The notes: generated by a model from the letters alone, not told the origin. DNA of 64,000 nucleotides from Gammaproteobacteria bacterium (GCA_022071965.1 JAJVIQ010000023.1:1-64000); one strand, 5' to 3'. Shown: positions 1 through 8,339, counted from the stretch's first letter. Numbers and translations: made by a program.

Positions 1-284
1 CGCTGGCGCTGCTGGCGCAGTCGCCGCCCACGACCCCGCCGGCGGCGCCGGCGACGGGCGGCGCCGCCGGCTACGGTCTGTGGGTGCTGCTCGCCACGAT
101 CGGCATGCAGTTCGGTGTAACCCACATGGCAGCAGGCCGCGCCTCGATCCTGATCATCCTCGAGCTGCTCGTGGCGGTGCTCTCGGCGGTAATGCTCGGC
201 GAGGACACGCTGACCGCGCGCGAAGCCGCGGGCGTGCTGCTGGTCCTGCTGGCCGCGATTGTCGAGGCGCGGCGCGCGGCGTAG
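1..284 (+). CDS. DMT superfamily (EamA-type) permease, C-terminal fragment
   Basis: Only the last ~93 residues are in the window; the gene begins upstream of base 1. The visible protein has hydrophobic helices and the typical end of the second EamA repeat: a GMQFGVTHMAAGRAS segment, then a helix reading LEPL-like (here LELLVAV), an LGEDTLT turn and a final Leu/Val-rich helix (GVLLVLLAAIV). This is the pattern of drug/metabolite transporters in the inner membrane. The substrate cannot be told from a C-terminus. It ends with a TAG stop, 190 bp before the next start. Confidence 0.8.
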   Translation, partial: LALLAQSPPTTPPAAPATGGAAGYGLWVLLATIGMQFGVTHMAAGRASILIILELLVAVLSAVMLGEDTLTAREAAGVLLVLLAAIVEARRAA

Positions 285-474
285 GCGCGGCGCCGTCCTC
301 CGCGGGGTCGCCGCCGCTTGCATCCGCCCATCACTGCATGGACTCGTTCGGGTGACGGCACGACGCGTGCCGCGCCGGCCGCAAGCCGGCTCCCCCGGGC
401 CGGTGCGCGCCGCTTGCAGCGCGGCGCGAGTTTCGCGAGACTGCGGCGTCGTTCACGGCCCACGTTCAGGCTAC

Positions 475-2142
475 ATGTCCACGCCGCTTCCCGTTCGCCC
501 GCCGGCGTCCCGGCCGACCGGCGCACGATTCATCGCCGTCTGCGCCGTGCTGCTCGCCATCGCCGCCGCCCAGCTCGCCCGGCACTGGCGCAGCGGCCGG
601 CCCGTGACTCTGCCGGACGTGCCCGCAGGCAGGCTCGCCTGCATGTCATACACGCCACGGCAGGGACCGCAGATCACGCCGGGCGGCGTGAGCGCGGCGC
701 GGATCGAGGCCGATCTCGCCGTGTTGGCGGCGGAGACGAGATGCGTGCGCACCTATTCCTCCGTGCGCGGCATGCAGGCGCTGCCGCCGATCGCGCGCAG
801 GCTCGGCCTGCGCGTGCTGCTCGGCATCTGGATAGGTACGGATCCGGCGGCCAACGAAGAGGACGTCGCCACGGGGATCGCCATCGCGAGGCGCGATCGC
901 GACGTCATCGACGGCATCGTGGTCGGCAACGAGGTGCTGCTCCGGCACGAGCAGCCCGTGGAGCTGCTGCGCGCATACCTCGAGCGCGTGCGGCGCGAGA
1001 CGGGGCTGCCGGTCACCTATGCCGACGTCTGGGAGTTCTGGCGCCGCGGCGCCGCGCTCGCCGACGCGGTGGATTTCATCACCATCCACATCCTGCCGTA
1101 CTGGGAGGACGACCCGGTGGCCGTGGAGGCCGCGCTGCAGCACTTGCGCGACGTCCATGCACGGATGCAGCGGGAGTTTCCGGGCAAGCGCCTGTTCATC
1201 GGCGAGACCGGGTGGCCGACGCAGGGCCGCCAGCGCGAGGGCGCCAGGCCCGGCATCGTCAACGCGGCACGCTACGTGCGCGAGTTCGTCGCCTACGCCA
1301 ACGCGCACCAGCTGCCCTACAACATCATCGAGGCCTACGACCAGCCCTGGAAGCGGGCCGCCGAGGGCACGGTCGGCGGCTACTGGGGCCTCTTCGACGC
1401 CGCAGGCCGATCGAAGTATCCATTGCAGGGACCGGTGATCGAGGACGCACACTGGCGCGCCGGCTGGTATGCGGCCATCGCGGGCGCGCTGCTGTTCGCC
1501 GGCGCCGGCGCGGCCTCGCGCGCGACACGTGGCCGCGGACCAGTCCTGTTTGCGATCGCCGGTCTGGCCGGGGGCGCGGTCGCCTACGCCCAGTGGCGTT
1601 ACCATCTGCCCGCCAACCGCAGCGCCGCGGAGTGGGCGTGGTCCCTGGCGGCCATGCTGGGCGGCTGGTGGTTGTACCTGCGCACCGTCGTCAACATCGC
1701 GCTCGAGCACGCGGGGAGCGCGACGACCACGGCTTACCTCCCGGGGGCGCAGGTGCTGCGCGATGCGTGGAGCGGCCGCCGCCCTCTGCGCGGGACCCTG
1801 GCCGGCGCTGGGCTGGACAGCGTGCTCCGCCTGGCGCTGCTGTTCGGCGTCGCCTACGTCAGTCTCGGGCTCGCGCTCGACGGTCGTTTCCGGGACTTCC
1901 CCGTCGCCACCATCCTGCTGCCCGTGACCGCGCTCTGCCTGCAGTACTGGGCGACACTCACGCCGGTCGATGCGCCCGGCATCGAGGAGGCCACGCTCGC
2001 CGCCATCGCGCTGGCGGCCGCGGGGCTCGTCATGGTGCTGGAGGGGCCGCGGAATGGAACGGCGTGGCTATGGTGTCTATCGAGCACCGCTCTCGCGCTG
2101 ACCGTTCTGCACGCGAGGATGCGCGCCCCGCGCCAGCAGTAG
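475..2142 (+). CDS. membrane-anchored GH17 family beta-glucanase/transglycosylase
   Basis: The 555-residue product has an N-terminal signal anchor (residues 17-34), a GH17-like (beta/alpha)8 domain over about residues 50-325, and some seven hydrophobic helices from 330 to the end. The catalytic pair of the clan is visible: E153 in VVGNEVLLR (acid/base) and E244 in FIGETGWP (nucleophile). GH17 enzymes hydrolyse or transglycosylate beta-1,3-glucans; bacterial members often sit near beta-glucan synthases, but none is here, so the substrate is inferred only. I chose the ATG at 475, just before the anchor; the frame stays open upstream, but that part reads as non-coding GC-rich sequence. The C-terminus overlaps the convergent small gene by 66 bp. 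Confidence 0.85.
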   Translation: MSTPLPVRPPASRPTGARFIAVCAVLLAIAAAQLARHWRSGRPVTLPDVPAGRLACMSYTPRQGPQITPGGVSAARIEADLAVLAAETRCVRTYSSVRGMQALPPIARRLGLRVLLGIWIGTDPAANEEDVATGIAIARRDRDVIDGIVVGNEVLLRHEQPVELLRAYLERVRRETGLPVTYADVWEFWRRGAALADAVDFITIHILPYWEDDPVAVEAALQHLRDVHARMQREFPGKRLFIGETGWPTQGRQREGARPGIVNAARYVREFVAYANAHQLPYNIIEAYDQPWKRAAEGTVGGYWGLFDAAGRSKYPLQGPVIEDAHWRAGWYAAIAGALLFAGAGAASRATRGRGPVLFAIAGLAGGAVAYAQWRYHLPANRSAAEWAWSLAAMLGGWWLYLRTVVNIALEHAGSATTTAYLPGAQVLRDAWSGRRPLRGTLAGAGLDSVLRLALLFGVAYVSLGLALDGRFRDFPVATILLPVTALCLQYWATLTPVDAPGIEEATLAAIALAAAGLVMVLEGPRNGTAWLWCLSSTALALTVLHARMRAPRQQ

Positions 2143-2475
2143 CGCCGCCAGGAGCACGCCGGCGCCGGCGGGGTCGAACCGGTAGAGCACGCCGCCGACC
2201 ACGCCGGCCACGAGACCCGGCCAGGCGAGCCCGCGCCAGCCGGTGACGGCCGCGAGCAGCGCCGCGCCCACACTGAGCCAGCCGTAAACGTTGTGCACGA
2301 ACCCCATGACCAGGGCCTGGCGGAGGGCGCACCATGACGGGGCCGAGGCCGCGGTGCAGAGGCGTCCGACGGCATCGGGCTCTATGAGCTGAGTCCTCGC
2401 CACCATGGCCAGGGCGTAGACGAGGACGGCGACCAGAAGCACGCGCGCGATCGATCCGAGAGCGGGCATGGCCAC
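2077..2475 (-). CDS. small integral membrane protein, unknown function
   Basis: A 132-residue protein with about four hydrophobic segments: an N-terminal helix (SIARVLLVAVLVYALAMVA), two in the middle (FVHNVYGWLSVGAALLAAV and LAWPGLVAGVVGGVLY) and one near the C-terminus. Two Cys residues (in RLCTAA and SWCALR) lie in the first exported or cytosolic loop. Translation can start at GTG 2475 or the ATG two codons later. The last 66 bases overlap the GH17 gene on the other strand. I do not recognise the family; location next to the GH17 protein may be incidental. Confidence 0.55.
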   Translation of the reverse strand: MAMPALGSIARVLLVAVLVYALAMVARTQLIEPDAVGRLCTAASAPSWCALRQALVMGFVHNVYGWLSVGAALLAAVTGWRGLAWPGLVAGVVGGVLYRFDPAGAGVLLAALLLARGAHPRVQNGQRESGAR

Positions 2476-2670
2476 ACCCTAGCGGCCGGCGCGGCCTCGA
2501 ACAAGTCCGACGATCGATCGGAAATCCCCGGCGCGCACGGGGCGAGGTGCACGCCTGCCTAAAGTTTGGCCTCCGATCGGCCGAAAAGCTCGCTGGGAAG
2601 AAGACATGCGACGCCGCAGCGACGCTTCCGCGATGCCGGCGCGATGCGAACTCAGCGCGACGAACGATCC

Positions 2671-3243
2671 ATGACACGGCCGTTACAGAAGAACCTGCAG
2701 CTGCCTTGCCCCGATCGCGACGCCGCGGCCCCCGCCCTGGCGCTGCAGCTGCGCATGGAGGGCGATGCCATCGCCAGCGCCGATCCGGTCCCGGCGATCA
2801 TGCAGCTGCTGACGGATACCGCCATTGGCGGGCATCACCGATCCGATGTCTTCGCGATCCTGCGCGAGCTCGTCACCAACGCCATCGATCACGGGCTGCT
2901 GGGCCTGGATTCCTCGATCAAGGCCACCTACGACGGCTTCACGGAGTACTACCGTCTGCGCGAGGCCCGCCTGCGATCGCTGCGCCACGGTCACATCACC
3001 CTGCGCATTACCCGCGAGCGGGGGCCCGCGCCGGGCTGCGATGTGCTGCGCATCGCAATCACCGACAGCGGGCCCGGTTTCGCTCACCCCGGCGCGCTCG
3101 CGTGCACGGCCGATCCGAATTGCGTGAAACATCGCTGGCGCGGACGCGGCATCGCCATGCTGCGCGCCCTGTGCGAGGAGCTGACCTACACCGGCGCGGG
3201 CAACGCCGCCGAGGTCGTCTACCGGCTCACGCCGACGGCGTGA
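2671..3243 (+). CDS. stand-alone GHKL ATPase domain protein (anti-sigma-factor-kinase-like)
   Basis: The 190-residue protein is almost entirely one HATPase fold: N-box E66/N70 in ELVTNAIDHG, G1 box D132/G134/G136 in DSGPGF, and G2 box in RGRGIAML (158-163). There is no H-box, receiver or transmembrane segment. The sequence around ELVTNAIDHGLLGLDSS strongly resembles the ATPase domain that ends many proteobacterial response-regulator/SpoIIE-phosphatase fusions; such domains act as RsbW-like serine kinases of anti-sigma antagonists. Here it is separate, with no phosphatase, STAS protein or sigma factor in the window. The start is uncertain: ATG 2671 or 2644, or TTG 2566; none has a strong ribosome binding site. 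The end overlaps tatD by 25 bp, convergent. Confidence 0.75.
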   Translation: MTRPLQKNLQLPCPDRDAAAPALALQLRMEGDAIASADPVPAIMQLLTDTAIGGHHRSDVFAILRELVTNAIDHGLLGLDSSIKATYDGFTEYYRLREARLRSLRHGHITLRITRERGPAPGCDVLRIAITDSGPGFAHPGALACTADPNCVKHRWRGRGIAMLRALCEELTYTGAGNAAEVVYRLTPTA

Positions 3244-4016
3244 GGCTCTTCGTCCAGACCGAGGACCGCGCGGGCGTTGCGGGTGGTGACGGCCGACAGC
3301 AGTTCGGCGTCCTCGCCGCGCACCACGGCAAGGGCCTCCAGGCAGTGGAACAGATAGGCCGGAGAGTTGCGCTCGCCGCGATGCTGCGAGACGACGATGT
3401 CGGGGGCATCGGTCTCCAGCACGATGGCCTCGAGTGGCAGTTCGCGGGCGAGCGCGCGGATATGGCGTGAGCGCTCGTAGGTGAGCGTTCCGCCGAAACC
3501 GAGCTTGAAGCCCAGATCGATGTACTGAAGCGCCTGCGGCAGACTGCCGTTGTAGGCATGCGCGATGCCGCCCCTGAACCGCATCCGCCTGAGCGTGGCA
3601 AGCACGGCATCGTGCGCCTTGCGTACATGCAGCAGCACCGGCAGCCCCGCATCATGGGCGATCGCGAGCTGCCGCTCGAAGAAACGCCGCTGACGCTCAC
3701 GGTCGAGGTCCTCGACGTGATAATCCAGTCCGATCTCGCCGACGGCGATCACGGCAGGTTCCTCCGCCAGCCGCCGCCCGAGATCCTGCAGGTGTTCCTC
3801 GCGGTGCCGATCGATGTACACGGGATGCATGCCGAGCGCCGGGTACAGGCCCGCCTGCGAGGCGCAGAGCGCCAGCACGCGCTCCCAGTTGCCGCGGTGG
3901 ATGGCCGGCACCGCGATGCCGGTGACATGGTTGGCGCGTGCCGCGGCAATCACTTCGGCGCGGTCGGCGTCGAACTCCTCGACGTCCAGGTGGCAGTGCG
4001 TATCGAAGATCTCCAT
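3219..4016 (-). CDS. TatD family metal-dependent hydrolase
   Basis: A 265-residue TIM-barrel amidohydrolase-like protein. The first metal ligands are H7 and H9 in FDTHCHLD, followed by GMHP, the glutamate of GEIGLDYH, LHVRKAHD, AHAYNGS and the late ETDAPD motif, in the order known for TatD/YjjV/YcfH. Family members are 3'-5' DNA/RNA exonucleases or D-aminoacyl-tRNA deacylases in the cytosol; which activity this copy has is not visible. ATG 4016 gives the usual MEIFDTHCH start; an in-frame ATG three codons upstream (4025) is also possible. Length is normal for the family. Confidence 0.92.
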   Translation of the reverse strand: MEIFDTHCHLDVEEFDADRAEVIAAARANHVTGIAVPAIHRGNWERVLALCASQAGLYPALGMHPVYIDRHREEHLQDLGRRLAEEPAVIAVGEIGLDYHVEDLDRERQRRFFERQLAIAHDAGLPVLLHVRKAHDAVLATLRRMRFRGGIAHAYNGSLPQALQYIDLGFKLGFGGTLTYERSRHIRALARELPLEAIVLETDAPDIVVSQHRGERNSPAYLFHCLEALAVVRGEDAELLSAVTTRNARAVLGLDEEPHAVGVSR

Positions 4017-4092
4017 CGCCGGCATTCTCCCCCGCCTGCGGTCCGCCGCGAAATTCCGCCGTGCCCGTGTTCCTTCCGTCCATTTTTGTTTG

Positions 4093-4124
4093 TTGACATA
4101 TCAAATCCCGTCCATGAACATGGA
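4093..4124 (+). promoter_or_regulatory. putative ArsR operator/promoter region
   Basis: A TTGACA hexamer (4093-4098) that forms an inverted repeat TTGA-N4-TCAA is followed by a perfect palindrome TCCATG-AA-CATGGA (4111-4124), ending four bases before the arsR start. ArsR/SmtB repressors bind such dyads over their own promoters, so autoregulation is likely. No convincing -10 hexamer follows at the right spacing, so the exact promoter is open. Confidence 0.55.
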
Positions 4125-4127
4125 CAT

Positions 4128-4499
4128 ATGGAACTGGCCTCGGCCCTCTGCGCCTTCGATGCCCTGTCGCAGGAGACGCGCCTGCGTGCCTTCCGGCTGC
4201 TGGTGGAGGCCGGCCTCGAGGGCACGCCGGCCGGAACGCTGAGCGAGGCGCTTGGCATCCCGCACAACACGCTGTCCTTCCACCTCGGGCAGCTGCACGG
4301 GGCCGGGCTGGTGAGCTCGCGGCGCACGGGACGCTCGATCATCTATACGGCCAATTTCGCGTTTATCACGGAACTCGTGCGCTTCATGGTCGAGAAGTGC
4401 TGCGCGGTGGAGTTCGCCAGCCTGCGTGAAGGCGCACGCAAGGGTTCGGCGATCATCGAAATTTCGAATTGCTGTGGTGTGAGGGAGAAACGGAAATGA
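4128..4499 (+). CDS. arsR: ArsR/SmtB family transcriptional repressor
   Basis: The 123-residue protein has a compact winged helix-turn-helix: ALSQETRLRAFRLLVEAG, then LSEALGIPHNTLSFHLGQLHGAGLVSSRRTGRSIIYTANF. Candidate metalloid ligands are the vicinal Cys pair in VEKCCAVEF and two near the C-terminus (SNCCGV), similar to C-terminal As(III) sites of some proteobacterial ArsR proteins. It lies in front of arsI with a four-base ATGA overlap, so both are co-translated, and a palindromic operator precedes it. It most likely derepresses arsI on binding trivalent (organo)arsenic. Start chosen at the ATG right after the palindrome. Confidence 0.9.
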   Translation: MELASALCAFDALSQETRLRAFRLLVEAGLEGTPAGTLSEALGIPHNTLSFHLGQLHGAGLVSSRRTGRSIIYTANFAFITELVRFMVEKCCAVEFASLREGARKGSAIIEISNCCGVREKRK

Positions 4500-4984
4500 A
4501 ACGCATGCATATCCACGTCGGTGTCGACAGCATTCCCGAGGCGGTACGTTTCTACAGCGCGCTGTTCGGCGCCGGGCCGACCAAGGTCCAGCCAGACTAC
4601 GCGAAGTGGATGCTCGATGACCCACGGGTCAACTTTGCCGTCTCCACGCGCGTATCGACCCGCGGCGTCGACCACCTCGGCATCCAGGTCGAGGAGGACA
4701 GCGAGTTGCAGGACCTGCGCGCGCGCCTGCGGGCGGCCGACATGACGACCTTCGACGAGGGCGAGACGGTGTGCTGCTATGCGCGGTCGGAGAAGTCCTG
4801 GCTCGAGGATCCCGCCGGCCTGGCCTGGGAGGCCTATCGCACGATGGAGGACGCGCAGGTATTCCACGCTCGTGATCAGGCGGGCAGCGACGCGATCGCC
4901 TGCTGCGCTCCCACCCCTGCGGGCCCGAAAACGGCAGGCGGGACCCTCGACACCCCGGTCAGGCCCGCCGGCTGCTGCGGCTGA
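4496..4984 (+). CDS. arsI: ArsI-like C-As lyase (CadI/ArsI family dioxygenase)
   Basis: A 162-residue vicinal-oxygen-chelate protein. It has the residues known for ArsI: Fe(II) ligands H5, H60 and E112, and the vicinal cysteines C93-C94 in TVCCYARSEKSW that hold trivalent organoarsenicals. The spacing matches the described ArsI (5/62/115 and 96-97). ArsI cleaves the C-As bond of methylarsenite and aromatic trivalent arsenicals, giving As(III). The tail is long and Cys-rich (IACCAPTP and a final CCG), which may add metal binding. It overlaps arsR by ATGA. No ArsM, ArsB/Acr3 or ArsC gene is in the window. The related name CadI (cadmium-induced protein) is the main alternative annotation. Confidence 0.88.
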   Translation: MKRMHIHVGVDSIPEAVRFYSALFGAGPTKVQPDYAKWMLDDPRVNFAVSTRVSTRGVDHLGIQVEEDSELQDLRARLRAADMTTFDEGETVCCYARSEKSWLEDPAGLAWEAYRTMEDAQVFHARDQAGSDAIACCAPTPAGPKTAGGTLDTPVRPAGCCG

Positions 4985-5280
4985 GGCCACGACACGGCCG
5001 TCGACGTCTCCGCGGATCGCCGCGTGCGAGGCGTGTGCCAGCCCCCGCCCGGGCAGGCCGTTCCGCCCGCTGACGGCCGAGGCCCTGTGCAGTGCACGGG
5101 GCAAGGGGCGCCGCCAAGCCTTCACCGCCGACAACTCACCGGCCGGGTTCGTGCCCCCGGGATCGATTGCCACGCTGCAGCGTCGTGGCATCGCCCCCGG
5201 TCGGCCGCGCGGCAAGTCGTGGAATGAGGTTGCCGGCCAGCCGTTCGGTCTCCTCATCACCGTCTGCGACGGGGCCGCGC
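4985..5280. other. intergenic stretch after arsI, no gene seen
   Basis: About 300 GC-rich bases between arsI and the tcdA promoter region. Frames are open on both strands because of the GC content, but none has a start with a ribosome binding site or a protein-like composition. No terminator with a T-run was seen after arsI. Confidence 0.5.
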
Positions 5281-5286
5281 TAGAAT
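5281..5286 (+). promoter_or_regulatory. candidate -10 element (TAGAAT) upstream of tcdA
   Basis: TAGAAT lies seven bases before an ATG at 5294 that opens a 28-codon frame (stop at 5378-5380) overlapping the tcdA start. No good -35 hexamer is seen 17 bases upstream. If used, the transcript would start at or next to that ATG. Confidence 0.3.
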
Positions 5287-5357
5287 CCACGGCATGACAC
5301 GTCCCCCTGCCTGTTGTACGGCCGGGCGTGGCGGGAAGGCCGCGGCCCGGGTGCGCC

Positions 5358-6191
5358 ATGACCGCGACGCACGGCACTGATCGCCGCTTCGGCGGCACGC
5401 GCCGCCTCTACGGCGACGCCGCGTACGCGGCCTTCCGCCGCGCGCACGTCGGCGTCATCGGCGTAGGCGGCGTGGGCTCCTGGGCGGCCGAGGCGCTGGC
5501 GCGCACCGCCATCGGCAGGCTGACGCTGTTCGACATGGATCACATCGTCGAATCCAACGCCAACCGCCAGCTGCACGCGCTGGACGGCGCCTTCGGCAAG
5601 GCGAAGGTGATCGCCATGGCGGAGCGCCTGTGCGCGATCAATCCCGGGTGCGGCGTGACGGCCATCGAGGATTTCGTCACCCCGGTTAATCTCGAGGAGA
5701 TGCTGGAGCACGACTTCGACTGGCTCATCGATTGCGCCGACAACTTCCGGGTGAAGGCCGCCATCATCGCCCACTGCAAGCGCCGCAGGATCCGGATCAT
5801 CACCGTCGGCGCGGCCGGCGGCCTGACCGATCCGCTGGGCGTGAAGATCGTCGACCTCAGCCGCACCGTGCAGGACCCGCTGCTGGCGCGCACGCGCCGG
5901 CAGCTGCGGGCGCGGCATGGCTTCACGCGCAATCTCAAGCGGCGCTTCGACATACCCTGCGTCTGCTCCGAGGCGCAGCCCACCTACTACGCGGCCGACG
6001 GCGGCCTCACCCGCCAGAAGCCCGCGCGCCGCGGCGTGTCGAGCCCGGCGCTCAGCTGCGCGGGAGGCATGGGTTCGGTGATGACCGTGACCGCCACCTT
6101 CGGTCTGGTCGCCGTCTCGCATGTGTTGAAGCGGCTGGCCGCGTCGACGCGGAAGGCGGACACCCGGCAGCAGGAGGTCGCGTGCGTGTAA
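5358..6191 (+). CDS. tcdA: tRNA threonylcarbamoyladenosine dehydratase TcdA
   Basis: A 277-residue E1-like ThiF/MoeB-fold enzyme. Nucleotide-binding glycines are in GVIGVGGVGSWAAEALART, with the R/N ATP-binding segment in FDMDHIVESNANRQ and the acidic DCADNF later. The Cys residues of PCVCSE and LSCAGGMGS are in the position typical of TcdA (CsdL/YgdL). The enzyme uses ATP to cyclise t6A37 of tRNA to ct6A, usually with the CsdA/CsdE sulfur relay, which is not in the window. ATG 5358 was chosen; a GTG at 5328 would add ten residues. Confidence 0.92.
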   Translation: MTATHGTDRRFGGTRRLYGDAAYAAFRRAHVGVIGVGGVGSWAAEALARTAIGRLTLFDMDHIVESNANRQLHALDGAFGKAKVIAMAERLCAINPGCGVTAIEDFVTPVNLEEMLEHDFDWLIDCADNFRVKAAIIAHCKRRRIRIITVGAAGGLTDPLGVKIVDLSRTVQDPLLARTRRQLRARHGFTRNLKRRFDIPCVCSEAQPTYYAADGGLTRQKPARRGVSSPALSCAGGMGSVMTVTATFGLVAVSHVLKRLAASTRKADTRQQEVACV

Positions 6192-6210
6192 AGCGCCGCA
6201 ACGGCTGGGG

Positions 6211-7755
6211 ATGAACGCGGCCAACGCAAGCACTGCACAGACCATCGTCCTTGCGACGCTGAACGCCAGGTACATTCACGCCTCGCTCGGCCTGCGCTAC
6301 CTGCTCGCCAACATGGGCGATCTGGGCGCGCGGACGGTGTTGCGCGAGTACGTGATCGGCCAGCGGCCGATCGACATCGTCGAGGACCTGCTCGCGGGCC
6401 GGCCGCGGATCCTCGGCCTGGGCGTGTACGTCTGGAACGTGGAGGAGGCCGCCAAGGTCGCCGCGCTCGTCAAGGAGATCGCGCCGGAGGTGGTCATGGT
6501 ATTGGGCGGCCCCGAGGTGAGTCACGAGCTCGACGCATCGCCGATCGCGGCACTGGCCGACTACGTCGTCACCGGCTGGGGCGACGCGAGCTTCCCGCGG
6601 CTCTGCCGCTCGCTGCTGCAGGGCGAGCGTCCGCCCGCGCGCGTCATCGCGGGCGAGCAGCCGCCACTGCACGCGATCGCCCTGCCCTACAGGCATTACA
6701 CCGACGCCGACATCGCCCATCGCCTGCTCTACGTGGAGGCATCACGCGGCTGCCCGTTCAAGTGCGAGTTCTGTCTCTCGGCGCTGGACAGGACCGCCTG
6801 GCCCTTCGACCTGGAGCGCTTTCTCGCCGAGATGCAGTCGCTGTACGAGCGCGGCGCGCGGCATTTCAAGTTCGTCGATCGCACTTTCAATTTGAGCGTC
6901 AGGACCAGCCTGCGGATACTCGAGTTCTTCCTCGCCCGCATGGACGATCGGCTCTTCCTGCACTTCGAGCTGGTGCCGGATCACCTGCCCGAGGCCCTGA
7001 AGTCGGCAATCGCGGACTTCCCTCCCGGTTCGCTGCAGTTCGAGATCGGCATCCAGACGCTGAACCCGGAGGTGCAGGCCCTGATCAGCCGCCGCCAGGA
7101 CAACGACCAGGCGCTCGGGAACCTGTGCTGGCTGCGCGAACACACGCACGCGCACATCCATGCCGATCTCATCGCCGGTCTGCCGGGCGAGGACCTCGCG
7201 AGCTTCGCCCGCGGCTTCGACCTGCTCTGCGCCCAGCGGCCGCACGAGATCCAGGTGGGGATCCTGAAGCGGCTGCGCGGCGCCCCCATCGCCCGTCACA
7301 CCGAGGCGTCCGGGATGCGCTACAACCCGCATCCGCCCTACAACGTTCTCGCCACGGACCGCATCGACTTCGCGACCATGCAGCGCCTCGGCCGTTTCGC
7401 GCGTTACTGGGACCTGATCGGCAACTCCGGACGCTTCGTGCATTCCATGGCTGACTTGCTCGGTGACGAGCCGTTCGCGCGCTTCATGCGCCTCACCGAC
7501 TGGCTGTACGCGCGCACCGGGCAGACCCATCAGTTCGCCGTCGATCGCCTCTTCGATCTGGTCGCGGCGTTCCTGACGGAAGAGCTCCGGCTCCCGGAGG
7601 CGGAAGCGCTCGCGCCGCTGGCGCGCGATTACCTCGCGAGCGGCCAGCGGGGGAGCCCGGCCTTTCTCGCGCGCGCCCCCGGGCCGTGCGCGCCGCCTCG
7701 CCACACGCCGCGCCGCGCCGGCAGCGCGCGCCAGGACAGGCACCACCGGCAATGA
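6211..7755 (+). CDS. B12-binding-domain radical SAM protein (DUF4080 type)
   Basis: The 514-residue protein has an N-terminal cobalamin-binding Rossmann-like domain (about 10-135, with LGLGVYVWN and MVLGGPEVSHE), the radical SAM cluster C181-x3-C185-x2-C188 in SRGCPFKCEFCLS, and a C-terminal region of the DUF4080 kind. The B12 domain lacks an obvious DxHxxG motif, so cobalamin, if bound, is probably base-off without the His ligand. Reaction unknown; family members are often methyltransferases or cyclases. The start ATG 6211 is 20 bp after tcdA, so the two may be co-transcribed. The last ~40 residues are low-complexity and Arg/Pro-rich, probably an unstructured tail. Confidence 0.85.
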   Translation: MNAANASTAQTIVLATLNARYIHASLGLRYLLANMGDLGARTVLREYVIGQRPIDIVEDLLAGRPRILGLGVYVWNVEEAAKVAALVKEIAPEVVMVLGGPEVSHELDASPIAALADYVVTGWGDASFPRLCRSLLQGERPPARVIAGEQPPLHAIALPYRHYTDADIAHRLLYVEASRGCPFKCEFCLSALDRTAWPFDLERFLAEMQSLYERGARHFKFVDRTFNLSVRTSLRILEFFLARMDDRLFLHFELVPDHLPEALKSAIADFPPGSLQFEIGIQTLNPEVQALISRRQDNDQALGNLCWLREHTHAHIHADLIAGLPGEDLASFARGFDLLCAQRPHEIQVGILKRLRGAPIARHTEASGMRYNPHPPYNVLATDRIDFATMQRLGRFARYWDLIGNSGRFVHSMADLLGDEPFARFMRLTDWLYARTGQTHQFAVDRLFDLVAAFLTEELRLPEAEALAPLARDYLASGQRGSPAFLARAPGPCAPPRHTPRRAGSARQDRHHRQ

Positions 7756-7844
7756 CACGCGCGCCCAGACCGGCGGAATCGATCGGCCATCGGCTGCCGC
7801 CGGCGCCCGCCGCGGCCGCGCGCCCGCGCGGGAGCTGAAGCAAC

Positions 7845-8339
7845 ATGGGTCGCTGGCGTCCGCCGCCGCCGAAATCCTCGCCCTACGTGACGGCGCAGGG
7901 GTTCGCGACCTTGCAGGAGGAACTGCGCGCGCTCTGGGAGCGGCGCAACGACGTCGTCAGGCATCTCGCCGCGGCGGCTGCCGAAGGCGATCGCTCGGAG
8001 AACGCCGAGTACATCTACCGCAAGAAGGAACTGCGCGAGCTCGACCGCCGCATCGGCTATCTGCAGCGGCGGCTGCCGGCACTGAAGGTGGTGACGCAGG
8101 CGCCCGCTGATCCGGATCGCGTCTTCTTCGGCGCCACGGTCGCGCTGGAAGCCGCGGATGGAACCCTCAGCGCCTACCGGATCGTCGGCCCCGACGAGTC
8201 CGATCCCGACAACGGCTGCATCAGCGTCGACTCACCGATGGCCCGCGCGCTGCTGAAACGCGCCGTCGACGAGGAGGTCGTGCTGCGAACCGGGGCGACG
8301 ACGAGCCGGTACGTCATCATCGACATTCGCTACGAATAG
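7845..8339 (+). CDS. greB: transcription elongation factor GreB
   Basis: The 164-residue product has the coiled-coil hairpin whose tip carries the two acidic residues needed for RNA cleavage in backtracked polymerase (D49 and E52 in EGDRSENAEY), followed by the FKBP-like domain ending DEEVVLRTG. The strongly basic stretch RKKELRELDRR just after the tip favours GreB over GreA. A short Pro-rich N-terminal extension (RWRPPPPKSSP) precedes the fold. A ribosome binding site (GGAG) precedes ATG 7845. The end is ten bases from the convergent nucleoside transporter gene. Confidence 0.92.
   Translation: MGRWRPPPPKSSPYVTAQGFATLQEELRALWERRNDVVRHLAAAAAEGDRSENAEYIYRKKELRELDRRIGYLQRRLPALKVVTQAPADPDRVFFGATVALEAADGTLSAYRIVGPDESDPDNGCISVDSPMARALLKRAVDEEVVLRTGATTSRYVIIDIRYE

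Noticed and set aside
318-2246. Long plus-strand frame of 642 codons over the GH17 gene
   Set aside because: It is extremely Arg/Pro/Ala-rich, has no fold motifs and lies in another frame of a gene with conserved catalytic residues; it is a GC-driven shadow.
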